DNA of 64,000 bases from Lumbricus terrestris (GCA_949752735.1 OX457039.1:43221199-43285198); one strand, 5' to 3'. Positions 1 to 13,266 are shown, counted from the stretch's first letter. Translations and numbers: made by a program. Notes: generated by a model from the letters alone, not told the origin.

Positions 1-175
1 TCATAGAGGCCAGATGAAATAACCCTGAAATAAACATTAGCCCTTATTTTTAAGTTGCAGTTGATTTAATTATAACTTCCCCACCCAATAATCTGAATGC
101 GATTTTAAGCTAACGAGGGTTAACTGCAGAAAACCTATGCATGGGCATCATAAATGGCTACACGTGGTTGTCCTG

Positions 176-177
<2 letters not shown>

Positions 178-240
<63 letters not shown>
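178..240. repeat. (TA)n microsatellite
   Basis: About 63 bases of alternating T and A. Short reading frames rich in Tyr-Ile that cross it are products of the repeat and not genes. Confidence 0.95.
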
Positions 241-244
<4 letters not shown>

Positions 245-270
245 GCAAGCGCATCTGAGTACAGCAAAAA

Positions 271-367
271 AACTCCGCCACTGGTTGTTCTCTGCCAGTG
301 CCAGTCCCAAGCCTGGATAAAGGAGGAGGGCGACACTAATCATCTTTGATATGGCAGTGTCGTTAAA
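271..367 (-). repeat. Dispersed repeat R1, copy 1
   Basis: The reverse complement of this block matches 18405-18490: both carry a GTTTAACG start, the string CTCCTCCTTTATCCAGGC, then GGGACTGGCACTGGCAGAG and ACCAGTGGC. It is an interspersed repeat of about 90-100 bp, perhaps part of a SINE or LINE end. The family is not identified. Confidence 0.6.
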
Positions 368-370
368 CAT

Positions 371-871
371 GCAACACGGGCATAGCAAACACACATGCAT
401 ACAATGCCATACAAACATATTTATATACACAAATGTACACAGTGCAACTTACCAAAGTTTTTCCAATCATTATAGGACTCCTTGCTCAGACTGTGATGTT
501 GAAACGAACATTAGCATAAAGGTCGTTGATTCATTACCCTAATGTTGTTCTATAATCTATAGTATAGACGGACGAATGCTTCATCTCCCTTTGACCCTTT
601 ACCCCATTCAAGGCACAGTATATGACTACGAAGGCTATAGGACATATTTGGTTGGTAATAGGATTTTGCATTGGTTTTAGTAATAGGCGGATGTAAACTG
701 CAGTCGTTTGAGAAGTGTATACGGGATAACGACGTCAGCCTAAACAGAGGTTAAGTGGGTGATACATGAGCGAGACTATATATAAGCGGGTGACATGATG
801 ATCAGGGCTGCAGGGCTTCAATTGCATAAGGGGTGGGACTAAGGCACAACCCTTGATGGATATTTGTATGT
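371..871. other. Unassigned AT-rich DNA
   Basis: No coding region, transposon end or tandem array is visible. One chance reading frame (351-542) has no recognisable protein features. Confidence 0.6.
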
Positions 872-1080
872 GCACTTGTCATAGCACCCCTTCAAGCTCT
901 CTACTCAGAGGCGCTCCCGACTGCAGAGCGGACACTGCATCGGAGTTTCATGCAGAAGCGCTGAGCAATTGCGAGTGAAAAACTTGCCCAAGGTCCCTAC
1001 GCGACGATTTGAGGTGGATTCGAACCTCGAACCTTCCGGCTTCAAGGCAACGACGCCACCACTACACCACCGCGCCCCAC
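872..1080 (-). mobile_element. tRNA-derived SINE, copy on minus strand
   Basis: Read on the minus strand, this 209-bp copy starts with GGGGCGCGGTGGTG, has a box-A-like TGGTGTAGTGG and a box B (GGTTCGAATCC), and ends in the same tail as the copy at 31694: GGGAGCGCCTCTGAGTAG, a short loop, then the partner strand of a hairpin. Box A and box B show descent from a tRNA gene with an internal RNA polymerase III promoter. The tail derives from the 3' end of a LINE (see 23667 and 24265). The pairing strand reads AGGGGTGCT here, so the stem is held by two G-U pairs. SINEs have no protein; reading frames across it are spurious. Confidence 0.85.
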
Positions 1081-2479
1081 GTATATACCTATATGGTTCA
1101 CTTTTACAGTTCATCCTCAATGTTTACTGCATGGAGCCATGCAGGTCAGAGCGATCTGCAGCATGCGATGGCTTGCTTAGGCTATTAGAACCTAAACACT
1201 TGTAACAAAATGTTGGCATGCAGTTCGAGAAAGCAAAAATTCAGCATTCGAATTTTAGCTCTTATCATTCTTGAGGACAATTGAGATTTTGACGTTGTAT
1301 CATCCTACAATAATTAATTGTTGCTTGAAACTTACGATGCCATAGGAAATCGTCGTTTTGTATTATACTACATTAACGTCTATAATTATCGTGCAGTGTA
1401 TCTGTACAACACAGCAATCAATCGGACTTGATTGGCCAGCAGGAACGTGTGTGGTGTATACAGCTGCGACATACTTAGTAATTTAGATGCTGCCTTGATA
1501 CTTAACTATTTTATGCCTATTGTTGTCCCACAGCGCATCCTTTAAGACTCTGCAATTGAAGTTGAAACCATATAAATTATGTATTCCTCTGATTGCTGCA
1601 GGACTTCGAAGTTCTGCCCTCTATAAGGTTTTCGCTGGTCGTTGCCCCCCTACCAAACTCCAATAACAGCGAACTGGACAATTCTTTTTGCAAGCACTCC
1701 GAAACTGCATGCATGCCAACCAAACAATGTTTTTGTCTAAATAATTGACTGCAGCTTCTGCTCTTCGGTGAAGGCATGCATGTATCTTCTATAATTTTAT
1801 GAGCACAATAAGACTGTTGTTTTCTAATTTACATGGGGTGGGTTGATGCAGCTTATCTTCAGGGTGAAGCACGAATTGGATAGAGCGAGTCAGTCTGCAT
1901 ATATATATAATTATATATAATTATATATATATAATTATATAGTCCGTTATCTCCTTAGGGGACTTAACTATATATTATTACGTGCATACACATTGAAGCA
2001 GAGTTAGATATATTAGGCAAAGACGTGCGATGACTTCGAGACATTTTTCATCAGTATCATATAGACTATCATCAGTATCATATAGACTATATATCCTATA
2101 TCATATATCTTATATCATATACCTTATAAGTCTTGGGTGGAAACAAGATGCATTATCTTGCAATATTTGTTTTGCATCCCGTCATTCATGGGCTGCATGC
2201 CGAGAGGTGGATTTCAAAAACATGAAATTCTTGAAAAAGACGAACAACCCTTCAAGCGAGATTGTTGATAGGCAAAGTAGATATGTCTGGGGAAGGTGTG
2301 GAAGGGCCTCGCCCCCCAAACCCCTCCCCAACCCCAGTGCAAGAGAACCAGAGAAACCCTTGTAAACAATTGCATGAGGTGACAACTGATGCTTTCCAGA
2401 ACTTTTGCAACAGCTATTCCTCCCATTCTTAGAATCTGCATCTTGCGTGCGTGGCTGCGTGCACTCGTGTACACCGTGG
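1081..2479. other. Unassigned AT-rich DNA
   Basis: Nothing coding is supported. It holds short TA runs near 1898-1945 and an imperfect tandem of ATCATATAGACT-like words at 2050-2125. The reading frame 2030-2365 begins in that repeat and looks like chance. Confidence 0.5.
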
Positions 2480-2525
2480 TGAGGAAAGAGAGAGGGGGAG
2501 AGAAAGATATGGAAAGGAAAAAGGC

Positions 2526-2558
<33 letters not shown>

Positions 2559-2737
2559 TTAGAGAGGGAGAGAAAGAGGCAGAGACAAAGAGACAAAGAG
2601 ACAAAGAGATACAGATAGAGAAAGAAAGCGAGAGAGAGAGGGAGAGACGAGGAAGAGGAGGTAGAAGAGGAGGCAGAGGAAGGAGAAGAAAAAGAACAGG
2701 AAGAGAGAGAGAGACATATAGAGGCAGACTCAGAGAG

Positions 2738-2817
<80 letters not shown>

Positions 2818-2870
2818 AGAGAGAGAGAGAGCTGGGCAGAGAAAGAGAGTAAGATAGACAGAGAGGCACC
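2480..2870. repeat. Polypurine (GA)n tract
   Basis: Nearly 390 bases of G and A on the plus strand, with a pure (GA)n core at about 2740-2815. The long Leu-Ser frames on the minus strand are its translation. Such purine-pyrimidine mirror tracts can form triplex (H-DNA) structures. Confidence 0.9.
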
Positions 2871-3119
2871 GACATGCATGCCAGGGATTCCGTCGAATTG
2901 ATGATAATTGGAAAAGCACCAGCGCAGTGCACGCCCATAGATATATTCGAAGTAAACAACTGACTCCCAAGTACAACATAATAATTATTGTATGAAGGGA
3001 AAGAGGGTTTTAGGATATAGCGACATACAAATGTCTACGTGCACATAGACATGCCTTGCGTGTACACTAATCTTAATCGTAATCTTAAATTTATATAGCG
3101 CCACTGGAACTCCCCAGAG

Positions 3120-3193
3120 CATATATATATATATATATATGATAGATATGATAGTGTATATATATATAATTATATATATATATATATATATAT
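3120..3193. repeat. (TA)n microsatellite, interrupted
   Basis: Two TA runs separated by a GATAGATATGATAG interruption. Confidence 0.85.
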
Positions 3194-3286
3194 GAATATT
3201 GCAGTACATTTTCACCGAGATCTGCAACTGCATGTTTTGCACATAAAGCTGAATAACTGGACACGAGGGTACAATAGAGTCAGGAC

Positions 3287-3750
3287 AATGCCGGTGACAC
3301 GAAACGGAGTATCCCCTCTGAAAGGTATCCGGGGGGGATGAATTAATATATCCCCTCGGGTGGAATTAACCGGTCTATACCATCCGGGGGAATAAACCAT
3401 TCTAGCCCCTTTTTTAAAAAATGCGCATAATAAAAAAGTATGCTGTAATCAAAATTTAAAGTGACTCTAATTGTTTTAAGTGTCATAAGCAATGCTCAGA
3501 TAAAGGCAACTCGAATTTATTTAGTGACACTGAGTGTTCTTAAGTGTTTTACATGTTTTAAGGGCTCTAAAACAGGGCAAAACAAATTATCTAGTAGGAA
3601 TAAACATACCTGTTAGTGTCATTGTTCAAAACAAAGCAGATGAAAATTAATTTGCCAAAAAATACACGCAGTAAGCGGGTTTTTCGACTTTTTTTAATTT
3701 GGGGGATACAATTAATACGGGGGTTACTCTATTTCGTGACACCGGGCATT
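3287..3750 (+). mobile_element. 464-bp terminal-inverted-repeat element (family P), copy 1
   Basis: The ends are inverted copies: AATGCCGGTGACACGAAAC at the left, and TTTCGTGACACCGGGCATT at the right. Both lead inward to GAGTATCCCC-like strings. The interior is AT-rich with no open frame. The whole unit matches both arms of the palindrome at 52105-53022, including the CCGGGGGAATAAACCATTCTA and AACATACCTGTTAGTGTCAT regions. This is the layout of a non-autonomous DNA transposon (MITE). No clear target-site duplication is visible, so its superfamily is left open. Confidence 0.75.
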
Positions 3751-5264
3751 CATTCTGGTAATTTCAGGATGATGATCGATGACCTCTAGAGACAAAGACT
3801 AAGCAGCAACGATATTTTTAAGTGCACAACGACCACGTGGTATACTCCACCACCAGCCATGCACTTGCAACGCTCTAAAGTAACAGCTTTAGATGTAATT
3901 GAAATTGATGCGCGTCCAAGACGAAATTATTATGTGGTCAGTATGAATGCAGACTTTTAAAAATGTATGAAATTATTATATGCGTTGATGTATTTATTTT
4001 GTATACATTCATGTATGTATCTCTGTATCGATGAATGATTCATGCATTAATTCATGCATTTTTAAAATTATTTTTTGAATGTGTGCATGCATGCATGTAG
4101 GCTATTAATGTTGGTATCATGTACTTATGCATTTATTTATGCATGTGTGTATGTACGCAAGTTTTAATGAATTTCACCGTGTATGTGTGTATGTGTGTAA
4201 TGTATATTTGTTATGTATTGTATATATGCATGTACTTTGTAATGATTGTTTGAGCTTCGTCCAAGGTGGTCATTGTGTAGTGACCTTGAGCAAGTTCTTC
4301 ACTCGCAATAAAATGTTTTACAATATCTGAACTCTGTATATATAAGAAGGGCGATATCAAAGTGCAGTTGTATTGCATTTTTCTGTATATTGCATATATG
4401 CATGTATGCATGTTATATAATATATATGCATGCACATAGTTATGTATGTGTGTATGTATGCATGTGTAAATGGTTGCTGCTGTGTGTAAGTATGTTTGTT
4501 TTGCAATGCGTTTGTGAATAGTGTCCATGACGAATAACATTGGCCGTATACAAGCTACAGGAAGGGGTTGTCTGATTCATGTGTTTCTATGATGAGCCTA
4601 TTTACGATTGGCTGTGTATCAGTCGGTGCATGATACTCTGCGCTATGATTGACGACATTCATACAGCAATCTTCTACGTTATCGCTGAAAACATACATAA
4701 CCCTTTGAATTCGATTACACATAAACGATCGCGTTGAATTAACGTATATGCCACACAAACATCAATTACTGCATTCGTTTTTATACATAAAGATATATTC
4801 GCGTTATAATGGATCTAATATATTATGATATAGGCTATGTATATATAATACATATGCACTTAATAATAGATTCAATACATTTCATATCCCACGTGTCTAT
4901 GGAACATTCCATATAGATCTATGTATTTGACATCTATACCAGCTAAGTTTCTTTTATCATATAGTATGCTTTTACGGCTGTATATATATTTATATATATG
5001 TTTTTTCTAATATATAAATATATATATTGCTAATTTCTATTATGTTATATATATATATACATACAGAGAGAGAGTGCATGAAATGCGAATGCGGACAGTA
5101 GTAAATTGAAATTTTGAATTATAATAGCTTTATAAAAAAATATGATAGAGGTTACTGCCCATGTGCATGTGGTCTATGCAGATATAATAGACCTATATTA
5201 ATATATATACATATATATGTATATTATCTATACACGTTGAATAGGCTTCAAAGGCGTTTATATG
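3751..5264. other. Unassigned AT-rich DNA with TGTATG-rich stretch
   Basis: 4000-4480 is rich in TGTATG and TGCATG words. A fragment at about 4279-4310 (GACCTTGAGCAAGTTCTTC) resembles the SINE body at 31780-31810. No coding region is supported. Confidence 0.45.
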
Positions 5265-5272
5265 ATCCTGCT

Positions 5273-5467
5273 CAGGGCTGTGTTTAAGGAATTTTTAGAA
5301 CTGCACAGTCCCTTCTTTCCTGTCTCATCCTTCATGGTAATTTACTTCAAATTGGAGGACAATGACCTTTTTGCTAGTTTTAGCCGTACAGAAGTGTTTC
5401 TACAACTGCACAAATCCATTTATAACTTCACAATTTGTGTACAACTGCACGTTGAAAAAAAGCCCTG
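5273..5467 (+). mobile_element. hAT-type MITE (family H), copy 1
   Basis: A 195-bp unit beginning CAGGGCTG and ending AAAAAAAGCCCTG, with terminal inverted repeats CAGGGCT/AGCCCTG. It is flanked by a perfect 8-bp duplication, ATCCTGCT, at 5265-5272 and 5468-5475. CAGGG ends with 8-bp duplications are the hallmark of the hAT superfamily. The interior holds AGAACTGCAC-like words repeated near both ends and no coding capacity. Matching copies lie at 15143 and 17912. Confidence 0.88.
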
Positions 5468-5646
5468 ATCCTGCTTCATATGTCATTATGTATTTATCAT
5501 CAATTTCGAATGCGTGCCGCCTGTTAGATCTGCATTCGGAGTATTTATGCTATAGACTCTATTAGACATTCTAGGTGTGTTGTTCATAACGCATCTGATT
5601 TATTATAGGTGTCTTTGCTATTATTCAGTTTAAACCGCGATTGCAG

Positions 5647-5730
5647 GGTTCATTGGATATAGCGAGCAATGGCAGCGTTTAAAAGTCTTTTTGAAGCAAC
5701 AACACCTAACGACCTTTGGGTAAACGAAAT
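5647..5730 (+). CDS. Candidate 5' coding exon (exon-like block E1)
   Basis: A possible exon with a 3' splice site (GATTGCAG before 5647) and an excellent 5' splice site (AAAT|GTAAGT at 5731). An ATG at 5669 opens 20 codons plus two bases: a peptide starting MAAFKSLFEATT and ending NDLWVNE. Its composition is protein-like, unlike the repeat-driven frames around it. Leaving two bases over, it joins in frame to the block at 13845-13958, and the joint codon is ATA (Ile). The product is not recognised. It could be chance: the block is short and there is no transcript evidence. Confidence 0.35.
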
Positions 5731-7254
5731 GTAAGTCATCACTATTTCCTCAGCAGTTGCAGGACAGCAACGCCTGTGTGCTGCCGTTCAGAATGTTAGC
5801 CTATTTAATACATGAGGAACAAAGGATAGAATTCAAGCTACATAAGGTTATCATGCATAGGAAAAGATGACACCATAGAATAATTAGAACAACATGGACC
5901 AGATTAGGGAATTTGAAAGAGATGGTTCTTGAGGTATGAACAGAAAAAGTTTTTTGGGACAAGACCACGCTTACTTAAGAAACATAGATGGACGGACAGA
6001 ATGACAGACAAAACAAATTTCGATTTAATATAAAATACTATAAATACGTCTGCAACTCTGTGTTATGTTAAACATCTATTCGTATAAACTGTCTAGAGGC
6101 GTTATATAATATATATATATATTATATACGTATGTATATAATATATGCAGAATATTATAATCAATAAGGCATGTAGAGATATGTAATATATTCACGAATA
6201 CAGAACACACAGTTCTTGTTTAGGATGTAAATGACGTGGCACCGGTTTATAGTACGTAGGCCTATAATTATGTCGTGAAGTATTATATAATATATACGTT
6301 TATAAATATTATAATCTAATAATCATAGATATTTTTACATTTACGAATACAATTCACGAATATAATTCTCCTTTAATTAATAAAATGACTTCAAATACGT
6401 TCACACTTCTTCAGACTCAACCAACTAAAACGAAGCTTGGTAATTCGTCAGATTCAGTTATTATATATAAATTAGCATTCTAGATTATACATGTATATAT
6501 CTATTTATGCACACAGGAATATATGTATACAGTATATTATATATATGTCTATATATAATATATATATAATATATATATATATATGAACGCAAGTGGGCAC
6601 TTCTATGCATACAAGAATGTTGGACACATATACGTTTGTACATGTATGCACATATGACTACATCTTTCTATATTGAGGCGCTAAACAAATGTTTCCATGC
6701 AGAAATAACCGCAGTTCGAATGTGTATATAATTATATATTATGCTGAATGATAAATTATCTAGATATTAATAGCAATAATATTGATAATATTAATAATAA
6801 TAGTTACAATAATAATGATGATTAATAATAACGATAATAATAACACTGAAAATAATAATTACAGCAATGATAAAGCTAACAGTAATAATAGTCAAAAAGG
6901 CATGGATCCCATTGAAGAACACTATTGTTCATGCTTAAATTCTTCTTGATTGGGACATGTTAGTGCACGTCTGCATGGCATATTATGTTCTTTAGTTCAT
7001 AATATTCTTGATATTTGCACCTATGTACCAAATACGCTACTATTCATTTATTCATTAGTTGATCATTATTATTGCAGATATTTACTATACTGTTATTCAA
7101 TTATATATCATCACAACTATTAGCACAAATGGGTTGCTATTGTTATTATTGCTACTATTTTGTTATTATTATTATTTCGCTGTACTATTGTTATTTCTTT
7201 TTTACCCGAGGTATCTGTAATCCCTCAAGCGTCGGATATTAATATTAATATTAT
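5731..7254. other. Unassigned AT-rich DNA
   Basis: No coding support. It contains TA runs (6104-6145, 6537-6585) and an AATAAT-rich stretch (6765-6895). It would be intron if the exon blocks at 5647 and 13845 are real. Confidence 0.5.
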
Positions 7255-7446
7255 TTTATAATATAATTATTAAATTTATCATTACTGTTATCACTATCGT
7301 TATTGTTATTATTATTATATTATTACTATTAACTTTATCATTGCTGTTATTATTATTTTCATTGTTATTATTATCGTTATTATTAATCATTATTATTATA
7401 ACTATTATTATTAATATTATCAATATTATTGCTATTATTTTCGTTC

Positions 7447-7516
<70 letters not shown>

Positions 7517-7545
7517 CCTCCTCCTCCTCATCATCATCATCATCA
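7255..7545. repeat. (ATT)n/(ATC)n trinucleotide tract
   Basis: Degenerate TTA/ATT repeats grade into a clean (ATC)n run at about 7447-7515 and then a (CTC)n run. Poly-Ile, poly-Met and poly-Leu frames on both strands come from it. Confidence 0.92.
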
Positions 7546-8512
7546 ATTTTATCTCTGAGTTACAAACAATCCTTAAGGTGATGAATAAATTGCCGGGAGA
7601 TGGAAAATGAGCAGATGAAACCATTGTCTCATGCAAATTCTTCTCGGCTGCTAATCATCACCTAATTAGTTTTATACTATTATTATAATTACTACTTCTA
7701 AACTAGGCCTACTACTACAACTACCAGTACTGATTAGTACAACTAAGAATAACTAGCTATTCGTCATTCTATATCTTAAGTACAATTTTTAAAATCACTA
7801 TCATGCACAATGAGCTTCAGACTAGATGCTCTGTATGCGGATACAGCTGCAGAGTGAGTCTAAAAGGTTTGTTTCGCCCGAGACGGATGTGAACTTAAAG
7901 CCCTACAACGATCGGCGTTCAAACCCATTCGTCACTGCGTCCATTATAAGTAGATCCGGTTAAGATCAGTTACACATGGACCTCAGTGACTTCCACCTTT
8001 TTTGCTTTTTCTGCGGCGTTTCTTGTTAGGTTCGTTTTTCCTGGCGAGTGATTGCAAATTGCTCAGTTATGGCTGAAAAACTCTTGATAAATAGCTAAAA
8101 GTATTTGTAATGAAACTGTAAAAGCATCGAAAGGGCGTATGCTAAAATTTAAGACTATTAAGTGCGGTACTATTAGGTTCAGTAGCTGCTGAAAGTACTC
8201 GAAGCACATGATGCCACGTTACACATGCATGCTTTTCAGACGCAGACACTGCTAATTTACTTATTCAGCTTCTAAACGGTTCTAAGTTCTGCGCCACTTT
8301 ACCATAGAATAAGAATCTCAACCAAACAATACTATTGCAAGTTCAGAATGCCCCATTAATCCCTATTATTGTGCATGCAGCATGCCCCCCCATTAATATA
8401 TTCCATAGGTGACTACACGAACTGTAATAACTGGCTTCATATACAGACATGCCTACAGATATTCATACACACATAAACATACATATATGCAGCATACATA
8501 CATACATACATT
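7546..8512. other. Unassigned DNA
   Basis: No coding region or recognisable element is visible. Confidence 0.5.
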
Positions 8513-8578
8513 GGAGCGCCTCTGGGTAGTTTTTTTCTTGAAGGAGCGCTATCTAAATGTCCGAATGAATGCATACAT
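8513..8578 (+). mobile_element. LINE/SINE 3' tail, solo fragment
   Basis: GGAGCGCCTCTGGGTAG, a T-rich loop, then TTGAAGGAGCGCTAT and TGAATGAATGCAT. This matches the LINE 3' end at 23786-23860. The pairing strand has a small rearrangement, so the hairpin is weaker. Confidence 0.65.
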
Positions 8579-8830
8579 ACATAGTCACATAATACAATAT
8601 ATATATTTATACATACATATACATACATGCCTAATATTGCCTATAAATAAAAATAAATGCATACGACGAAATACGTTATCACATAAATGCGAGTAGGCTA
8701 CTACGCATGCACAAATACTTATATACAATACATACCCATATACATACATGCATAAACATTGCATACATACATGAATACATACATATATAAATATACATAT
8801 AAATACATAGATCCATGCACAAACGTATAT
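8579..8830. repeat. (CATA)n-rich region
   Basis: Interrupted CATA/TACA tetranucleotide repeats. The Tyr-Val-Cys-rich frames on the minus strand are a by-product. Confidence 0.8.
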
Positions 8831-9354
8831 AATATACCAAAGGATAAATATTCCTATCGATATTTGGCAAATAAGTATTAAAACGAGGTCATTTGGATGC
8901 TTCATTCTTCCAGATTTAACGATACCCGAGTTGTTTAACACACAGCATGTGGCCACGGAGTTGAGGTTTCATGGTTGCACATAGTTATTCATAACTGAAC
9001 CACGAACACAGCACAGTGCACGCGTAGATAATAGATATGCCATCGTATGTAGGCCCTATGCATCAACAATACTCACACAAAATGCAGGTCATTCAGCGGA
9101 GTTACTTCTATTCCACTCATACTGCGATTATTAACGGCCATGTACAAGCGATGATAATCCAAATGGCAGATCGCATTGTGGTTATGGCCGAAGTTCGGAG
9201 GCAGATGCTTTATGGGAGACTACTCACTTGCAGGAAGTTATAAGGTTACTAAACAATATTCTTAGCCATCATAATTATATTCACTAGTCTGCACGTTCAT
9301 ATGCATGTTTCTATCTTTATTTAAATATATTTATATAGAGTCTATATCGTATTT

Positions 9355-9390
<36 letters not shown>

Positions 9391-11352
9391 CTCAAGTACT
9401 AATGCAAATATATATTCGTGAATGTATGAATGCATGTAAATTTTAAATGCACACATAACCATTTCTATTGATCATACAGTTCTGTATGCGCGTGCGTAAC
9501 AAATACAAGTTGAACAGGATATGCAACGTTTTGAAAGATGATGGAAGACACGACATATATATACCTACAAGTCCTACATGCATGTTGCATATTAACAACG
9601 TGGATCACATATCGATATCAGTATATCATGGATACATGGGATAAGCATGTGAACCGTTGGATTGCAGCTTATCAGCATGGATATGAATGAACAGAGGCTA
9701 TAGATCTACACATAATTATGATCAGGATTTAAATATTAATTCGCGCAAACTGTATACAAGAATGAAATCCAGAATCTTCTTCTTCTTCTTACCCTGCAGA
9801 CTCGGATTATTCTCTCTTTGGTTATTAATCGATATATATATATATACATACATGTGAATATCAAATATTTATTTATCCATGAATTTGAATTTGAATTTGA
9901 AGATGAATTTGAGTCAAATGTGGATAAAAATTAATTTAGGGTAAATTTCAATTTTGACGTCGGCATGTGTATAAACACAAATTGTTAAGGTGAATTTGCC
10001 TGTAGACCTATAACTGGATGCAGTTTGAGCGTGCACAAGATTAGAATGTTTGCTGCTTTGAACTTACAAGCGAGCAGTAAACAAAATCATTAAGTCTCGT
10101 TTTAACCATATATAGATCTATATATATATAGTTATTGTATACGATACCAGCTGAGAATAATTATATAATATATTACGATCATATGCACACACTATAAAGT
10201 TCAAGACGCTAGTATTTTGTAATAGAGCTATCGTCAATTTTCTGGCATAATTCTCTTATGAAAAAATTGTGCAGATCTGTTGTAGCCTAACAGCAGATGC
10301 ATATCGCACGTGAAGCGATTCTTTGAAACGTCTGTGTTTTCCCCCTCAGCTTTGGTTTGTCATCTTTTAAGACCCATCATCGTTGTTACAATCATCGTCA
10401 TAAAAATGCAAACAACCAAAACTTATTTTGGGCTTATATCCCTCCTCTCCAAACCATGCGCAATCTACTTCATATGTGTTACACGACTGACGTCAGAGGA
10501 TCGAAAAATAGTGAACGTATATAAAAAGACGACGTACACACACACTGTATTCGGCCATTCGAATATGCTAATGATCTTGTGCATGACGACGATCGGCCTG
10601 TATAGCCAGATACATCTGCGTCAGTAACCACGCCATTATACACACACACACGCACAGCACACAACACACATACACACACACACGAGAAAGACTACGCGTG
10701 CTGAACTGGAAATATTCACAATCGATAGCGAACGTTTCAGTTCGATAAGTACGATCCAGATCTAGCCGACAAACTGTGCAGTCTTACCTTTGCTGTGTGC
10801 TCGGTCCATACGATCGTCGCGCACATTTTTCGAGGTCTGTTTTGTTCGAACGGGGACGGCCATCTTTATCCCGTGGCGCCGACTGGTGGCTCTCATTTAA
10901 TCTTGGCAATGACATAATTCACGCATAAATGCCGGAACGTGACTCTTACGATTCAGGGTCTGGAAAATGAACACACACACACACACACACAGACACATGG
11001 CTACACACACATGTGTATATGCGACAGAGCAATTGGGGCCTGACGCTGAAAAATCACCCCAATGTATACACAGGCGATGTGTTCTACGGTCAAACAGATT
11101 ATGCCCATTTAATTATATTACGATGCCATAAACACAAAGGAAACTTGAGACTTTAAAGCATTACACTCTGACCCGATTTTATACACAATTACCCATGATA
11201 TATAAATAATATATATATATATATATTATACATATAGGCCTATACATATATAACTCACTATTCAACTGTTTAGATATATTTAATCTCATGAAGTGTGAAA
11301 TAAACAGCCAATGATCAATTACTAAACATAAGCGAATATCTAATGATAAATA

Positions 11353-11390
<38 letters not shown>

Positions 11391-11694
11391 CTCTAGGCCT
11401 GTGCATAGGATAAAATTAAGAAGCGATAAATATATTCTACGCGGATTTGTATAACTTGTGATTTCAAGAACTGATGAATGAGAAAGTTAAAAATTAAATG
11501 TAGAAAACTTCGAAACTGAGAATCATCTTAGTTTGTCAGATAAATAAACGGCCGCATGAAAGTAAGTAAGCAGAGGAGATTGTTCATTTGAGTCGTGATG
11601 CAGCGTATAGATAATAATAGGAAATGATCATTAATTGTCAACGGCGAAATGTGCAATCACAGCAGCCACAAACAACCATATTTCACTTCATGAC
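8831..11694. other. Unassigned DNA with microsatellites
   Basis: It holds (TA)n at 9357-9386, 11209-11226 and 11357-11387, and (CA)n at 10640-10683 and 10974-10990. A TTTGAA/TGAATT pentamer-like run lies at 9881-9913. A 68-codon frame at 9037-9243 has mixed, protein-like composition but no splice or homology support, so it is not called. Confidence 0.45.
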
Positions 11695-11955
11695 ATACCA
11701 CCACCACCACCACAACCAGCACCACCACCACCACAACCACCACCACCAGCACCACCACCAGCACCACCACCACCACGACCACCACTACCACCACCCCACC
11801 ACCACCAGAACCACCACCACCACCACCCCACCACCACCACGACCACCACTGCCACCATCACCACCACCATCAGCACCACGACCACCACCACTACCACCAC
11901 CACCCCCACCACGACCACCACTACCACCACCACCACCACCACCACCACCACCATA
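11695..11955. repeat. (CCA)n trinucleotide tract
   Basis: About 260 bases of CCA/CAC repeat with CAG, CGA and CTA variants. It reads as poly-Pro, poly-His or poly-Thr on the plus strand and poly-Gly, poly-Val or poly-Trp on the minus strand. All three plus-strand frames are open, which marks a repeat and not a gene. Confidence 0.93.
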
Positions 11956-12208
11956 TCTTCATCAACTTTCTCCACGTATAGACCCACATATGATGCTCGT
12001 GATAGATTGGACGGGTCATGAGGACACCCAAACCATTAGCCCTGCGCCACGGAACTAGACATATACATGGTGGACCATCGTTCCTATGATATATTGCGTA
12101 CACAGCTGCAGCATACTCGTCTTTCATGATTTATAGTTGTACACTTTTGTACTCTGCCGCAGTACAATGGAATTGAAGTCATATTTTTGAACGATTTTCT
12201 ATAGCTCT

Positions 12209-12540
12209 GTGCTCCTCCCCCATCCGTTCCATTGTCTCTCGTTACTTCTCCATTCCTCTTACTCTCCTCCTCCGCCTCTACTCATCCTCTCCCCCTCCTC
12301 CTTCGCCTCTTCTTCTCCTCCTCCTCCTCCTCCTCTTCTTCTTCTTCTCCTCCTCGTGTCCTCTTCTTCTTCCTCCTCCTCCTCCTCGCCTTCTTCTCCT
12401 CCTCCTTCTCTACCTCCTTCTTCTCCTCCTCCTCTTCCTCCTCATCGCCTTTTCCTCTCCTCCCCTCCTCCTCCGCCTTCTTCTTCTTCTTCTCCTCCTC
12501 CTCCTCCTTCTCCTCCTCATTTTCTTCCTCTTGTTCTCTG
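12209..12540. repeat. Polypyrimidine (TCC/TTC)n tract
   Basis: Around 330 bases almost wholly of C and T on the plus strand, giving Ser-Pro-rich frames on one strand and Glu-Lys-Arg frames on the other. H-DNA potential. Confidence 0.92.
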
Positions 12541-12772
12541 TGATTCATTTGTGATCGACAGGTCTATCAACATTGTCGGACCATTCACCACATGTGCCCT
12601 TCGTTATTGTTTATGCATGTATAATAGAAAGCATGCAAATTATTATTATTAGACACTATGCGCTAAATGTCTCTTCGTAATTGTCGTATACATTACATAT
12701 TGAAATATATATATAAATATAAATGCATAATCATGCATGTTATTATGTATAAATTGTATATCTATAAGAGAA

Positions 12773-12809
<37 letters not shown>

Positions 12810-13153
12810 ATATGTATGTAGGCGTGTTCTATTTATATCTATTTAAAAGATTGGGTTCACTGAGGTCGAGATATTACGATGCAGATGTCAAAACTCTAAA
12901 TGCTTTCTTACGCGTGTGCACGTGCATTGCATTTCATGTGTATAGCTTACAGTGATTGATGTGCATGTTTGATGTACGTGAACATATGTGCATGCACGAT
13001 CAGGGAATAGACGTCCAAGTGTATCGATGCGTGACTGTATGCAATCACGCGATAATGAGAATTGCAAGGCCGTTCCAAGAATTTGTTGAGCCGTTTAGCT
13101 TGCAAACTTCAAAGAGAAAAGTCCGACGACATCAAAGCCCTTTTTGTGAAAAC
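12541..13153. other. Unassigned AT-rich DNA
   Basis: Contains (TA)n at 12775-12797. No coding region is supported. Confidence 0.5.
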
Positions 13154-13159
13154 CGCTTT

Positions 13160-13167
13160 AACACACG

Positions 13168-13266
<99 letters not shown>
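13160..13266. repeat. (CA)n(TA)n compound microsatellite
   Basis: A long CACACA run with one AAAC interruption passes directly into (TA)n at about 13247. Confidence 0.95.

Noticed and set aside
969..1205. 78-codon frame
   Set aside because: Lies mostly on the antisense strand of the SINE at 872-1080.
2182..2979. 265-codon Leu-Ser-rich frame on the minus strand
   Set aside because: It is the translation of the GA-rich purine tract; both neighbouring frames are similarly open.
9037..9243. 68-codon frame as an exon
   Set aside because: No convincing acceptor or donor at its edges and no recognisable motif.
11624..12058. Poly-His/poly-Pro open frames
   Set aside because: Produced by the (CCA)n repeat; all three frames are open with homopolymer composition.
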